Below, piece by piece: positions 29,401 through 36,660 of a stretch of DNA of 64,000 nucleotides. Source of the DNA: Catalinimonas alkaloidigena (GTDB lineage Bacteria > Bacteroidota > Bacteroidia > Cytophagales > Cyclobacteriaceae); the NCBI RefSeq assembly GCF_029504655.1, contig NZ_JAQFIL010000001.1:3105001-3169000 (forward strand), read 5' to 3'. Position 1 is the first letter of the stretch, and every line of letters begins with the position of its first letter. Under the pieces are notes generated by a model. It was given only the letters and a program-made list of their open reading frames with translations, did not search any database and was not told the origin of the DNA. The position numbers and the translations under genes were made by a program.

Positions 29401-30220
29401 ATTTCTGGATGATGGCACTCCTATTCAGGTGAGCCTTCATATCAAAGACAGCAAGGTAAATATTGACTTTGCCGGAAGTGGCCCAGTCCATCCTGCTAAC
29501 CTAAATGCTACTTCAGCGATTATTACCAGTGCTGTTATCTATGTACTTCGTTTACTTATCAGGCAATCCATCCCCCTGAATGAAGGTCTGATGCAATCTG
29601 TAAATTTACAAATACCACCAAACTCATTTCTGAACCCCAACTTTAATGATGATCCTTTCCAATGTCCGGCTGTGGTAGGTGGCAATACTGAGACGAGTCA
29701 GCGTGTGGTTGATACATTACTAAAAGCATTGGGAATCGTGGCATGTAGTCAGGGCACTATGAACAACCTTTTGTTTGGCAATGATCAGTTCGGCTATTAT
29801 GAGACGATCGGTGGGGGTACCGGTGCTGGTAAAGGTTTTCATGGTACTGATGGTGTTCATCAGCACATGACCAACACCAGAATTACTGATCCTGAAATAT
29901 TTGAATTTCGTTACCCGGTGAGGTTAGAAACATTTGGTATCAGAAAACTTTCAGGAGGTAACGGAAAGTGGAAAGGTGGGAACGGAATTATCCGGCAGAT
30001 GACCTTTTTGGAAGCGGTATCTTTGACAATCCTCTCTCAACACCGTATTCAGGCACCTTATGGTATCAGAGGAGGTAAAAATGGATATATTGGCAAGCAA
30101 TATGTTACTCGTACAGACGGCAAAATTGAGCAACTTAAGGGTATTGATCAGACAGAAATCTTTGTTGGTGACCGGATTACTATTGAAACTCCGGGAGGCG
30201 GTGGCTATGAACCAAGGTAG
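26423..30220 (+). CDS. Hydantoinase/5-oxoprolinase-type protein, HyuA-HyuB fusion
   Basis: 1265 residues, near the length of single-chain 5-oxoprolinases, which open 5-oxoproline to glutamate using ATP. The HyuA half begins with the phosphate-binding motif WVDTGGTFTDC and includes LGSTRGTNALLEHKG, SGPAGGVVGA, FDMGGTSTDVSRYDG and ETVAAGGGSCC. The HyuB half, from about residue 755, shows LFTNRFGAIAEEMGALLERTS, ITNHPRYGGSHLPDIT and GGNTETSQRVVD, ending in ETPGGGGYEP. Cytoplasmic, monocistronic. The fused form favours 5-oxoprolinase over hydantoinase, where the subunits are usually separate, but substrate is inferred only. Confidence 0.85.
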   Translation: MNGKEKKWKIWVDTGGTFTDCIATDPEDHVKRIKVLSTSALRGRISEKTEANTIRVTVHWPVSKDIFHRYQFRVLGEDHPTLFIDSFDFKNQHLKLSNTLELEQLEGRDFEIFSQDEAPILAARLATETPLTQTLPPMEMRLGSTRGTNALLEHKGAKTALLITQGFADLLAIDTQQRPDIFMLNVIKPKPYYHEVIEVKERIDAKGNVLTTLSQTDIDDVILKLKKGKSETVAVAFMHSYLNNTHETMLAKALNEAGFNYVSLSSDLAPSIKILPRAKTALINAYLSPLVGDYLKSVKSKLDSSSLKVMTSAGGLVSSELYHPKDSLLSGPAGGVVGASHFCKQAGKTEPDIQRILAFDMGGTSTDVSRYDGEFDYRYETSVGDINLYSPALAIETVAAGGGSCCTFDGHKLSVGPESAGARPGPACYGFGGPLTITDVNLLLGRINEDRFGIPISKDKAKEALHALKQQMVNHRSDTYSDEDILLGLLTIANEKMTDAIRKVSVRKGYNPQDHALLACGGAGGQHACNISQILGIKKVIVPYEAGLLSAYGMGQAAIERFVSKQILLPLDAISDLNNICTTQKREALDLLQSEGYNFHETEIRFVKLYLRFEGQESKLEIDYKDNINVSEAFREKYTKLFGHWLNDQIIELESIKVVASTTSLKEESTAEFIDKYTPDTNTFQQSWVVDQWKEIPVYYWESLHEGATINGPALLVSDNCTLSVDQGWSLFIDQENTAILNHQPSEKNHTSDQPEEVQLELFTNRFGAIAEEMGALLERTSFSVNVKERLDFSCALLDSDGELIVNAPHIPVHLGSMGICVRSVRDTLKLEEGDVAITNHPRYGGSHLPDITLISPVFYDHKLVGYVANRAHHAELGGKRPGSMPPDAKSLAEEGVVISPTYLVRKGEVKWEEIRKILSFARYPSRALEENIADLNGALASVKFGVEGLSKLCHEYGLEKIQYFMNAIKEYAHSCLLSSLKNIEAGFFDAIEFLDDGTPIQVSLHIKDSKVNIDFAGSGPVHPANLNATSAIITSAVIYVLRLLIRQSIPLNEGLMQSVNLQIPPNSFLNPNFNDDPFQCPAVVGGNTETSQRVVDTLLKALGIVACSQGTMNNLLFGNDQFGYYETIGGGTGAGKGFHGTDGVHQHMTNTRITDPEIFEFRYPVRLETFGIRKLSGGNGKWKGGNGIIRQMTFLEAVSLTILSQHRIQAPYGIRGGKNGYIGKQYVTRTDGKIEQLKGIDQTEIFVGDRITIETPGGGGYEPR

Positions 30221-30227
30221 TTTTAGT

Positions 30228-30779
30228 TTACCTTTTTAATATGTAAGTATCACCTTGCTTAGTAATTATTGGAGAATCAAAATTATTAAATGGCGTAATA
30301 CCTAGTGCTTCAACTTGTTGAATTGCTCTGATGAGTTGCTCCACCGCTTCTCTTCTTTTATTTTCTAATGAAGCATATTCTCTTTCCTGATTGCTTTTTA
30401 AACAAAGCTTACCATTCTTGATGGTAAACAATTCCCATCTAATTCCTTGTGGTGGTTTTCTTTTCTCGTAAAATGACACCATACGCTCAAATGTCTCTAA
30501 TTCTTCACTTGAATTAATGACGGAAGCTAATCCCAGGCTTTCGGTATCTGATGGAAAGTTATTCTCCATAAATGATTTTCGTACAGATTCCACATCTTCC
30601 AGTGCACGACGTAAATCATCAATGCTGCCCAACTGACCTATGTCCAAAGCTTGATAGCTTTGATTGACCAGGGTAAGTAAATCATACTCTTCTTTTGTTT
30701 GATTTCTATGCCCTTGTGCTGACGCTGTGGGTTGCTGAAAAACCTGCTGACGATCTGAAAAAGTTTTTGTTGCACTCAT
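30228..30779 (-). CDS. Unknown cytoplasmic protein near umuDC
   Basis: 183 residues with no signal peptide, membrane segment or recognised motif. The N-terminal 35 residues are Gln/Ser/Thr-rich and likely disordered; the rest looks helical, with charged stretches (SNQEREYASLENKRREAVEQ) and a beta-like end (ITKQGDTYILKR). Its upstream region holds a palindrome, TATACACT-N6-AGTGTATA, that shares an 11-base word with the umuD upstream region, hinting at common control. Function not inferable. Confidence 0.6.
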   Translation of the reverse strand: MSATKTFSDRQQVFQQPTASAQGHRNQTKEEYDLLTLVNQSYQALDIGQLGSIDDLRRALEDVESVRKSFMENNFPSDTESLGLASVINSSEELETFERMVSFYEKRKPPQGIRWELFTIKNGKLCLKSNQEREYASLENKRREAVEQLIRAIQQVEALGITPFNNFDSPIITKQGDTYILKR

Positions 30780-30903
30780 CTTTGTACAGTAAAAATTTGC
30801 AATAAATAAATTTACTAATCTTTTCTGCCCAACTCATTAAATAATTGTTAAGAAAGTTTAGGAAATATTACTCTTTCATTAAGTAAGTATTAATCATTAA
30901 AAA

Positions 30904-30925
30904 TATACACTCAAACAAGTGTATA
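30904..30925. promoter_or_regulatory. Palindrome upstream of the unknown gene next to umuC
   Basis: TATACACT (30904-30911) and AGTGTATA (30918-30925) form a perfect 8-base inverted repeat with a six-base spacer, about 125 bases upstream of the 30779 start. The overlapping word TGTATACTCAA (30920-30930) recurs, inverted, upstream of umuD. Confidence 0.5.
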
Positions 30926-31014
30926 CTCAAGTAATATATTATTCATTAAACTTACAGTAAATTTATTTTAAAACAACCTTTTAATCCAAAAAAACACACC
31001 TTTTTCGCTCAATT

Positions 31015-32283
31015 TTAAGCATATACTTCCAAAATATCACTCCAATTTGAGGTGTATTTTTTAGAAAGTCTTCCCTGATTCGTCTCACCACAACTTTTAA
31101 ATCCCATAGAAGCAGAACGTAACTTAAAGCGTCCGTACTTACGGTTAATTTTATCCATTACCAACATAGCTTTATGGTGTTTTGTCCTATTTACTTCATC
31201 AAATAAATGTTGCTGACACCGGTAAGAAGGTACAAGTCCTTGTACTAAAACCCCTGCCTTCTTATAATTCAAGCCATCGCGATAAATTTTTTCCAATGCT
31301 TTGAAAGCATAACTAATGAGTTCCGGAGTACTATCAGTAGGTACAGGCAAATGCAGGGCTAAGGCATTTGCATATTGTTCAGCTTTACTGTTAAAACGAT
31401 TTGTTCTTATATATACAGTAACCATACTGGCACAGCTATGCTGGACTCTCAGTTTCTCTCCTACTCTGCTACAATAGGTCGCTACAGCTTCCTTTAGGTC
31501 CGATAACTTAGTAATCGGCTTGACAAAAGAGCGAGAAGAACCGATCATTTTCTTATTTTCAGTGCCACTAATTGTTTCAAGAGACAGACAACTGATTCCT
31601 CTGAGTTCATGGTGTAGCCTAAGTCCCACTACGCTCATATGTTTTTTTACCCAGCTTTCATCCAGTCTACTAAATTGAAGAGCATTCTTGATTCCGGATT
31701 GATAAAGAAAGGCTGCATATTGCCTACCAACGCCCCAAATATCTTCCACGGATGTCGACGCCAATGCCTGTTCAAGTTGTGCATCATTTTCAAGGATACA
31801 AATTCGCAAGCCGCTTTTTTTTGCAATTCGGTTCGCAATTTTCGCCAATGTTTTGGTAGGTGCAATTCCTACACAAGTAGGTATGCCTGTCCATTGGTAA
31901 ACGGTGTTCCTGAGGTAATTTCCCAACTGCTCCCAACTACGATATTGTAAGCTATTACCACTCAGCTGTAAAAAAGCCTCATCAATTGAATACACTTCAA
32001 TATCAGGCACAATCTCACGAAGTGTTTGCATCACCCTTCTGGACATGTCTCCGTACAGAGGGTAATTAGAGGAATAAACGGTGACACGATGTTTGTTTAG
32101 AAGGTGTTTTACCTCAAATACCGGAGCCCCCATTTTGATTCCTAAAGCTTTGGCTTCAGGAGAAATGGCGATAATGCAACCATCATTGTTGGACAATACA
32201 ACTACTGCCTTGTGATTAAGGTGAGGTTTGAAAACACGTTCACATGAAACATAAAAATGGTTACAATCTACAAGAGCAAACAT
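31015..32283 (-). CDS. umuC: Y-family DNA polymerase V catalytic subunit UmuC
   Basis: 422 residues, full length. Error-prone translesion polymerase. The N-terminal palm carries MFALVDCNHFYVSCERVF with the first metal Asp, and VYSIDEAFLQL with the Asp-Glu pair. VLSNNDGCIIAIS and KIANRIAKKSG are also typical. The little-finger region and C-terminal UmuC tail are present (IYRDGLNYKKAGVLVQGLVP). It begins directly after the umuD stop (TAGATG, no gap), so the two are co-translated. The polymerase looks intact although its UmuD partner has lost the cleavage nucleophile. Confidence 0.95.
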   Translation of the reverse strand: MFALVDCNHFYVSCERVFKPHLNHKAVVVLSNNDGCIIAISPEAKALGIKMGAPVFEVKHLLNKHRVTVYSSNYPLYGDMSRRVMQTLREIVPDIEVYSIDEAFLQLSGNSLQYRSWEQLGNYLRNTVYQWTGIPTCVGIAPTKTLAKIANRIAKKSGLRICILENDAQLEQALASTSVEDIWGVGRQYAAFLYQSGIKNALQFSRLDESWVKKHMSVVGLRLHHELRGISCLSLETISGTENKKMIGSSRSFVKPITKLSDLKEAVATYCSRVGEKLRVQHSCASMVTVYIRTNRFNSKAEQYANALALHLPVPTDSTPELISYAFKALEKIYRDGLNYKKAGVLVQGLVPSYRCQQHLFDEVNRTKHHKAMLVMDKINRKYGRFKLRSASMGFKSCGETNQGRLSKKYTSNWSDILEVYA

Positions 32284-32757
32284 CTAAGGTTTATGTATAA
32301 TGTAGGTCACTACGCCACAGATATTCAAAGTTTCATCTTCGATAGTGTACAACATGTACAAAGCTTCATCTTCAACACATAAGTTTTCCCTCTTTTCTAA
32401 CAAATGAATTCTTTTTACTGTAAAATACTCATCAACCTTACAGACTACTATATCATTTTCTCTAGGTGTCAGGGCACGGTCAACAACCAGAATATCACCA
32501 TCATCTAAATCAAGTTCTTCCATTTTTTCTCCTCTCACACGGGCATAAAAGGTAGCGGCCGGATGTTTGATCAGATGTTGATTAAGATCTAACTTTAACA
32601 CCACACGATTGTCTGCAGGAGCAGGATGACCTGCAGGAATATCAGATTCAAAAAATGGTAGTGTAAGTATTTCAGAAATATCAGCTGAAAATAGCTCCAG
32701 CGTTAGCATATGATTATTACTATCATTTCTATTCATAGTATAATTATTTTCAAACAT
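32284..32757 (-). CDS. umuD: UmuD-like S24 peptidase without catalytic serine
   Basis: 157 residues. The S24/LexA fold of UmuD is clear: AGHPAPADN with the Ala42-Gly43 cleavage-type bond, LDLNQHLIKHPAATFYARV, DLDDGDILVVDRALTP and DEYFTVKRIHLL with Lys115. But the nucleophile motif GDSM reads GEKM, so Ser is Lys78. Spacing equals E. coli UmuD exactly: cleavage residue to nucleophile 36, nucleophile to Lys 37. Self-cleavage to UmuD' by this chain is therefore not expected. The N-terminus may begin at Met1, Met8 or Met17; Met17 would give a length close to E. coli UmuD. Operon with umuC; a palindrome 53-72 bases upstream may control it. Confidence 0.88.
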   Translation of the reverse strand: MFENNYTMNRNDSNNHMLTLELFSADISEILTLPFFESDIPAGHPAPADNRVVLKLDLNQHLIKHPAATFYARVRGEKMEELDLDDGDILVVDRALTPRENDIVVCKVDEYFTVKRIHLLEKRENLCVEDEALYMLYTIEDETLNICGVVTYIIHKP

Positions 32758-33153
32758 CTTGAAAGTAGAGACATAAAAATACTTAATAAAAGCATAATCA
32801 CAAAGCTTATATACTTTTATTGAGTATACAATTATTTCCCACAGTTAGCGTGAACGTTATCGAAAACACTCAAGTAAATTTTTGACTTATCATATGTGAA
32901 CTGGACATTTTGAACTATTTCTAAGAAAAAAAGGGTTGAATAAGAATGCTTGAAAAGTGCCAAGACTAGCGAATCCACACAAAATGTGAGTTACTCATAT
33001 TTTTCACATTGTATCTATGTTGGAGTAATAAAAATGTTAAAATAAGTCGTGCACAGCAATAAATCTGTAAGAAATATTACATAAACACTATAAGATATTG
33101 AACGCTATTAGAATTGACCCTACTTTTAATCAAATCAAAAAGTGTCAAGAACT
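32758..33153. other. AT-rich intergenic region between divergent umuD and the small ORF
   Basis: About 400 bases containing the umuD-side palindrome (32810-32828) and a second inverted repeat, AATGTGA (32983-32989) with TCACATT (33004-33010), enclosing GAGTTACTC. No further gene is visible. Confidence 0.5.
32810..32828. promoter_or_regulatory. Palindrome upstream of umuD, candidate damage-response operator
   Basis: TATACT (32810-32815) and AGTATA (32823-32828) with a seven-base spacer. The adjoining word, read on the umuD strand, is TGTATACTCAA, identical to 30920-30930. Confidence 0.45.
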
Positions 33154-33393
33154 ATGATCAATATCTTGTGCCAAAAGTATAATTTAAGAGAAGGGGAAGA
33201 TTTCTTTATCCAAGAAAAAGGACTACTCACTTTCTTGTATTTTAACAAACTATCAGACGCTGAGACCTTACGTAAAGATATCTCTCAACATGCAATTTTA
33301 AGAAATTTCTCACTCTCAGTGATATCTGATATCATCCACAAAAAAGACCCATTTAGTTATTATTTCTTTGTATCACAAGAAAGAGTAATTTAA
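33154..33393 (+). CDS. Small unknown protein upstream of the oxoamine synthase fusion
   Basis: 79 residues from ATG at 33154 (a GTG at 33142 would add four). No signal, membrane segment or known motif. Mixed charged and aromatic composition with a YYFFV segment near the end; it may be a small alpha-beta domain. It ends 29 bases before the large fusion gene on the same strand, so the two are probably co-transcribed and functionally linked. The gene call itself is moderate, because it is short and has no recognisable relatives. Confidence 0.5.
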   Translation: MINILCQKYNLREGEDFFIQEKGLLTFLYFNKLSDAETLRKDISQHAILRNFSLSVISDIIHKKDPFSYYFFVSQERVI

Positions 33394-33422
33394 GTATAAA
33401 CCCACTAAAATACCAGATAAGA

Positions 33423-35843
33423 ATGGCAAAGTCTAAACACAATAATATACTTGACACAATTGGTGATTTAATTCTTAATGCAAAAAAGGAAGGTCTAGCA
33501 CATCTATATACTGAAGGAGAATATTTTGACGGAAGACATATACATATCAATGGCAAGCAATTATATCATTTTGGTACAACAGGTTATTTGGGGCTAGAGC
33601 AAGACATGAGATTAAAGGAAGCTGCTTGTGATGCAATTATGCGCTATGGTACGCAATTTCCTTTATCTAAAACGTATGTGTCTTTTGTAATCTATAAAGA
33701 ACTGGAAGGAGCATTAAAACAGATTTACCGCAAGCCTATCGTAATCACGAAAAACAGTACGCTAGCGCATATTGGAATAATACCAAGTATTGTAAGAGAT
33801 GAAGATACTCTGGTGTTGGACCAGCAAGTACATGCCAGTGTTCAAAACGCTGCACAGTTGCTAAAACCCAGAGGTATTCCGGTGCAGCTGATCAAGCATA
33901 ATAATATGAATATGCTGGAAGACATACTAAAAAAAGCACGTGGAAAATTCAATAATGTATGGTACGCTGCAGATGGTGTGTATTCCATGTATGGTGACAC
34001 TGTTCCCATCCAGGAGCTACAATATTTACAGGAACTTTACCCCCAGCTGCATTTATACATTGACGATGTACATGGTATGAGTTGGGCAGGTAAGCATGGT
34101 GCTGGCTATGTGATGAGTCAGGTGGGTGACCTTTCAGAAAAAATGGTACTGGTAGGTACGCTCAGTAAAACTTTCGGCGCCAGCGGGAGTGTAGTCGCCT
34201 TCGGCGATGAGAAATTATATGAAACATGTAAAATCTTCGGTGGTCCACAGACATTTTCCGCTCAACTGGAGCCCTCTAGTGTGGCAGCAGCACTAGCATC
34301 TGCAAAAATCCACCTTTCAGAAGAGATATACCAATTACAAGATGAGTTAAGGGAAAAAGTAGATTACTGCAATAGTCTGATTAATCAGACGAATCTGCCT
34401 CTGATACAAGAAAACAAATGCCCGGTTCACTTTATAGGTACAGGCCTACCGGAATTGGCATACAATTTTGCTAAAAGGCTTATGAATGAAGGCTTCTATA
34501 TTAATGTGGCAACATTCCCAGTAGTACCAGTAAGAAATACCGGGATAAGATTTACAATATCAAGGCATAACCAGAAAGAAGAAATCAAAGCTCTGGTTGA
34601 TGCGATGGTGTACCACTATCCTAAAAGTTTGAGTGATGTAGGAACCAGCCTGAATAACATTAGAGCCACTTTCAAACTACCGTTAGTTGATGAAAACGAA
34701 GGTATACAACATCAAGCTCAAAAGTTGAGTATTCAACTAGAACGCTCAATAAATAAGGTAGATCAGCCAAGCTGGGACAGATGTTTTGATGATAAAGGAA
34801 TATTTGATTACGCCGGCCTGAAAGCTTTAGAAAAAGCATTTCAATCGAATGAAAGAGAGGATCAAAACTGGGAATTCATCTACCTGATGGTCAGGGATGA
34901 AGTAGGAGAAATTGTGTTGGCTACATTTTTTACAGTGGGTTTATGGAAGGACGATGCATTATCAAAATCCAGTGTTTCAGAAGAACTTGAGTTAATCAGA
35001 GACAACAATCCATACTACATGATGAGCAAAGTGTTGTCAATGGGTTCATTGATCACAGATGGTGAGCACCTTTTTTTGGATCGCCAGCATAGAAGCTATC
35101 AGGAGGCACTCAAGGTGCTCTGTAATCAGATTGAAAAACTTAAATTACAGTATGAGACCAAAATGGTGATGATCAGGGATATTCAAACAGAAGATGAAGA
35201 ACTAAAGGAGTTTTTCTATAAACAGGGATACCTGAAGATAGACTTACCAGAAGGTTCAGAACTGACTGCACTTGATTTCAATGATCCTGAAGATTATATA
35301 TCCAGACTATCTCCTAAGTCAAGAAGTCATGTTAGAAAGGATATTCTTAAAAATTCAGATAAAATTAGGATTGAGATAAAAGACAGCTTGACAGAAGAAG
35401 AAATACGTATTGCATATAATTTGTATTGGCAAGTACACAAAGCTAATCATGCATTCAATAATATTGCCTATCCCCAAAAGCTGTTCAGCGTATTGAATGA
35501 AGATGTAAACTGGGAAAGTATTTGCTATTATCACAAAGCAGAAAACAAACTAATAGGTGTGGCCTTTAATCACAAGGGAAAGGATAGCTATCAGGGTGTT
35601 ATTCTAGGCCTTGACTATACATACTCTGAGCTTAAAGTATACAAACAGGCACTTTTTCAAGCCATAATGAGGGCAAAAGCTTTGGGAAAAAGTAAAGTGC
35701 AACTGGGGCTTACTGCCAATACTGAAAAGAAAAAACTTGGCGCAGCATTAATTTCACGAATAGGATTTCTACAGGCAGATAGTAATTATAAACTGGAACT
35801 CTTAGAAAGCCTGGAAGGGAACAATATACTCACAGTAGAATAA
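33423..35843 (+). CDS. Alpha-oxoamine synthase fused to a GNAT/FemAB-like acyltransferase
   Basis: 806 residues. Residues about 1-400 are a fold-type I PLP enzyme of the alpha-oxoamine synthase group (relatives: BioF, KBL, serine palmitoyltransferase, CqsA), which condense an amino acid with an acyl thioester. Visible: FGTTGYLGL, VLDQQVHASVQNAAQL, the PLP-ring Asp in DDVH (214-217) and the Schiff-base Lys249 in GTLSKTFGASGS. Residues about 430-800 look like a tandem GNAT (FemAB/BioF2-type) region: NWEFIYLMVRDEVGEIVL, then SPKSRSHVRKDI, LIGVAFNHKGKDSYQGVI and KALGKSKVQLGL. The acyl-condensing and amino- or acyl-transferring halves on one chain suggest one biosynthetic route, perhaps an aminolipid or amino-ketone signal. 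Product unknown. No operon partner except the small upstream ORF. Confidence 0.8.
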   Translation: MAKSKHNNILDTIGDLILNAKKEGLAHLYTEGEYFDGRHIHINGKQLYHFGTTGYLGLEQDMRLKEAACDAIMRYGTQFPLSKTYVSFVIYKELEGALKQIYRKPIVITKNSTLAHIGIIPSIVRDEDTLVLDQQVHASVQNAAQLLKPRGIPVQLIKHNNMNMLEDILKKARGKFNNVWYAADGVYSMYGDTVPIQELQYLQELYPQLHLYIDDVHGMSWAGKHGAGYVMSQVGDLSEKMVLVGTLSKTFGASGSVVAFGDEKLYETCKIFGGPQTFSAQLEPSSVAAALASAKIHLSEEIYQLQDELREKVDYCNSLINQTNLPLIQENKCPVHFIGTGLPELAYNFAKRLMNEGFYINVATFPVVPVRNTGIRFTISRHNQKEEIKALVDAMVYHYPKSLSDVGTSLNNIRATFKLPLVDENEGIQHQAQKLSIQLERSINKVDQPSWDRCFDDKGIFDYAGLKALEKAFQSNEREDQNWEFIYLMVRDEVGEIVLATFFTVGLWKDDALSKSSVSEELELIRDNNPYYMMSKVLSMGSLITDGEHLFLDRQHRSYQEALKVLCNQIEKLKLQYETKMVMIRDIQTEDEELKEFFYKQGYLKIDLPEGSELTALDFNDPEDYISRLSPKSRSHVRKDILKNSDKIRIEIKDSLTEEEIRIAYNLYWQVHKANHAFNNIAYPQKLFSVLNEDVNWESICYYHKAENKLIGVAFNHKGKDSYQGVILGLDYTYSELKVYKQALFQAIMRAKALGKSKVQLGLTANTEKKKLGAALISRIGFLQADSNYKLELLESLEGNNILTVE

Positions 35844-35851
35844 AGCTGAAG

Positions 35852-36025
35852 CTAGTCTTCTTTAGACTTTTTGACACAGATGAAGCCGGCAAGAACAGCA
35901 GCGACACCAAGTGCATAGGGTTCAATAATTAACTGATGGTTATTTACAGAAACATAACTTGCTACCAGCAATACGGCACATCCCAGAACTAAAGCAAAGA
36001 TGCCTACACTTTTTATCAGATTCAT
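35852..36025 (-). CDS. 57-residue two-helix membrane protein
   Basis: A short ORF begins ATG at 36025 and stops at 35852. It encodes two hydrophobic segments: IFALVLGCAVLLVASYV (about 9-25) and YALGVAAVLAGFICV (about 37-51), joined by a short polar loop, with a basic tail KKSKED. The good hydrophobic pattern, ATG start and placement in an otherwise empty space between convergent and same-strand neighbours support a real gene. It lies 52 bases downstream of the 36078-36437 gene, with a stem-loop between. Confidence 0.6.
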   Translation of the reverse strand: MNLIKSVGIFALVLGCAVLLVASYVSVNNHQLIIEPYALGVAAVLAGFICVKKSKED

Positions 36026-36044
36026 GAATTAGGATATTTCAGAG

Positions 36045-36067
36045 CCCAACCCATATTTAGGGTTGGG
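36045..36067 (-). terminator. Stem-loop between two small minus-strand genes
   Basis: CCCAACCC (36045-36052) pairs perfectly with GGGTTGGG (36060-36067), loop of seven. There is no long T-run on the minus-strand side, so it may attenuate or protect the transcript rather than fully terminate. Confidence 0.5.
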
Positions 36068-36077
36068 TAATCTTTCC

Positions 36078-36437
36078 TCAATTGATACGGGTTTTTTCAT
36101 TTTTAAAAAACAGCCTTTGGTGCACCTTTACCATGGCAGTCGTCTCAAGCAATAATTGATGCAGTTCTTTCAGATCATCACGAGACATCAGATAATCGGC
36201 ACAAAGTGGCGTAAAATAAATGAAAGCCAACTCCTCATGTGGAGTAGCAAACCAGGTTTCCGGATTTAATTTTTCCAGATAATTTTTTAGGGCGTGGAGT
36301 TGCTGAGAAGTAAGAATCAGCACTATTCCTTTGAAATGAAGTTTGTAAGCAATTCCACTGTTCAAAATACTTACTAGTCCGTTCTCAGATTCACACAAAA
36401 TAGTATTCTCTTGTTGTGACATGATTAAGCTATTCAA
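36078..36437 (-). CDS. Small conserved-looking cytoplasmic protein of unknown function
   Basis: 119 residues; Met6 (MSQQEN) may be the true start. Contains a beta-rich middle (GIAYKLHFKGIVLILT) followed by a helix and a final helical part (RDDLKELHQLLLETTAM). No signal peptide and no metal or catalytic motif. Similar small proteins of this pattern occur in Bacteroidota as DUF6686-like proteins, but I am not certain of that match. It is divergent from ftsK. Confidence 0.6.
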   Translation of the reverse strand: MNSLIMSQQENTILCESENGLVSILNSGIAYKLHFKGIVLILTSQQLHALKNYLEKLNPETWFATPHEELAFIYFTPLCADYLMSRDDLKELHQLLLETTAMVKVHQRLFFKNEKTRIN

Positions 36438-36660
36438 AAATTGTTAAAAACTGCTGCATAGAAATCCTTTCAGTTGTGATATAGGGAGTAACAGTATTTC
36501 TTCAAAAAACATTGATTTCAACACTATATTTTTTTCTTTTTTTCTTTCCTTAGCACACTTATATCATTAAGAAAGAAGTAATTCGTTTTGGGTACGCTTT
36601 ATGTATATTAAAAGCTATTTTATAATTTTAATACTTGATTGGGAGATCTAATTTAAAGGT

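Noticed and set aside
26423..30220. Two separate genes hyuA and hyuB
   Set aside because: The reading frame is continuous with no internal stop or start pair; it is a true single-chain fusion.
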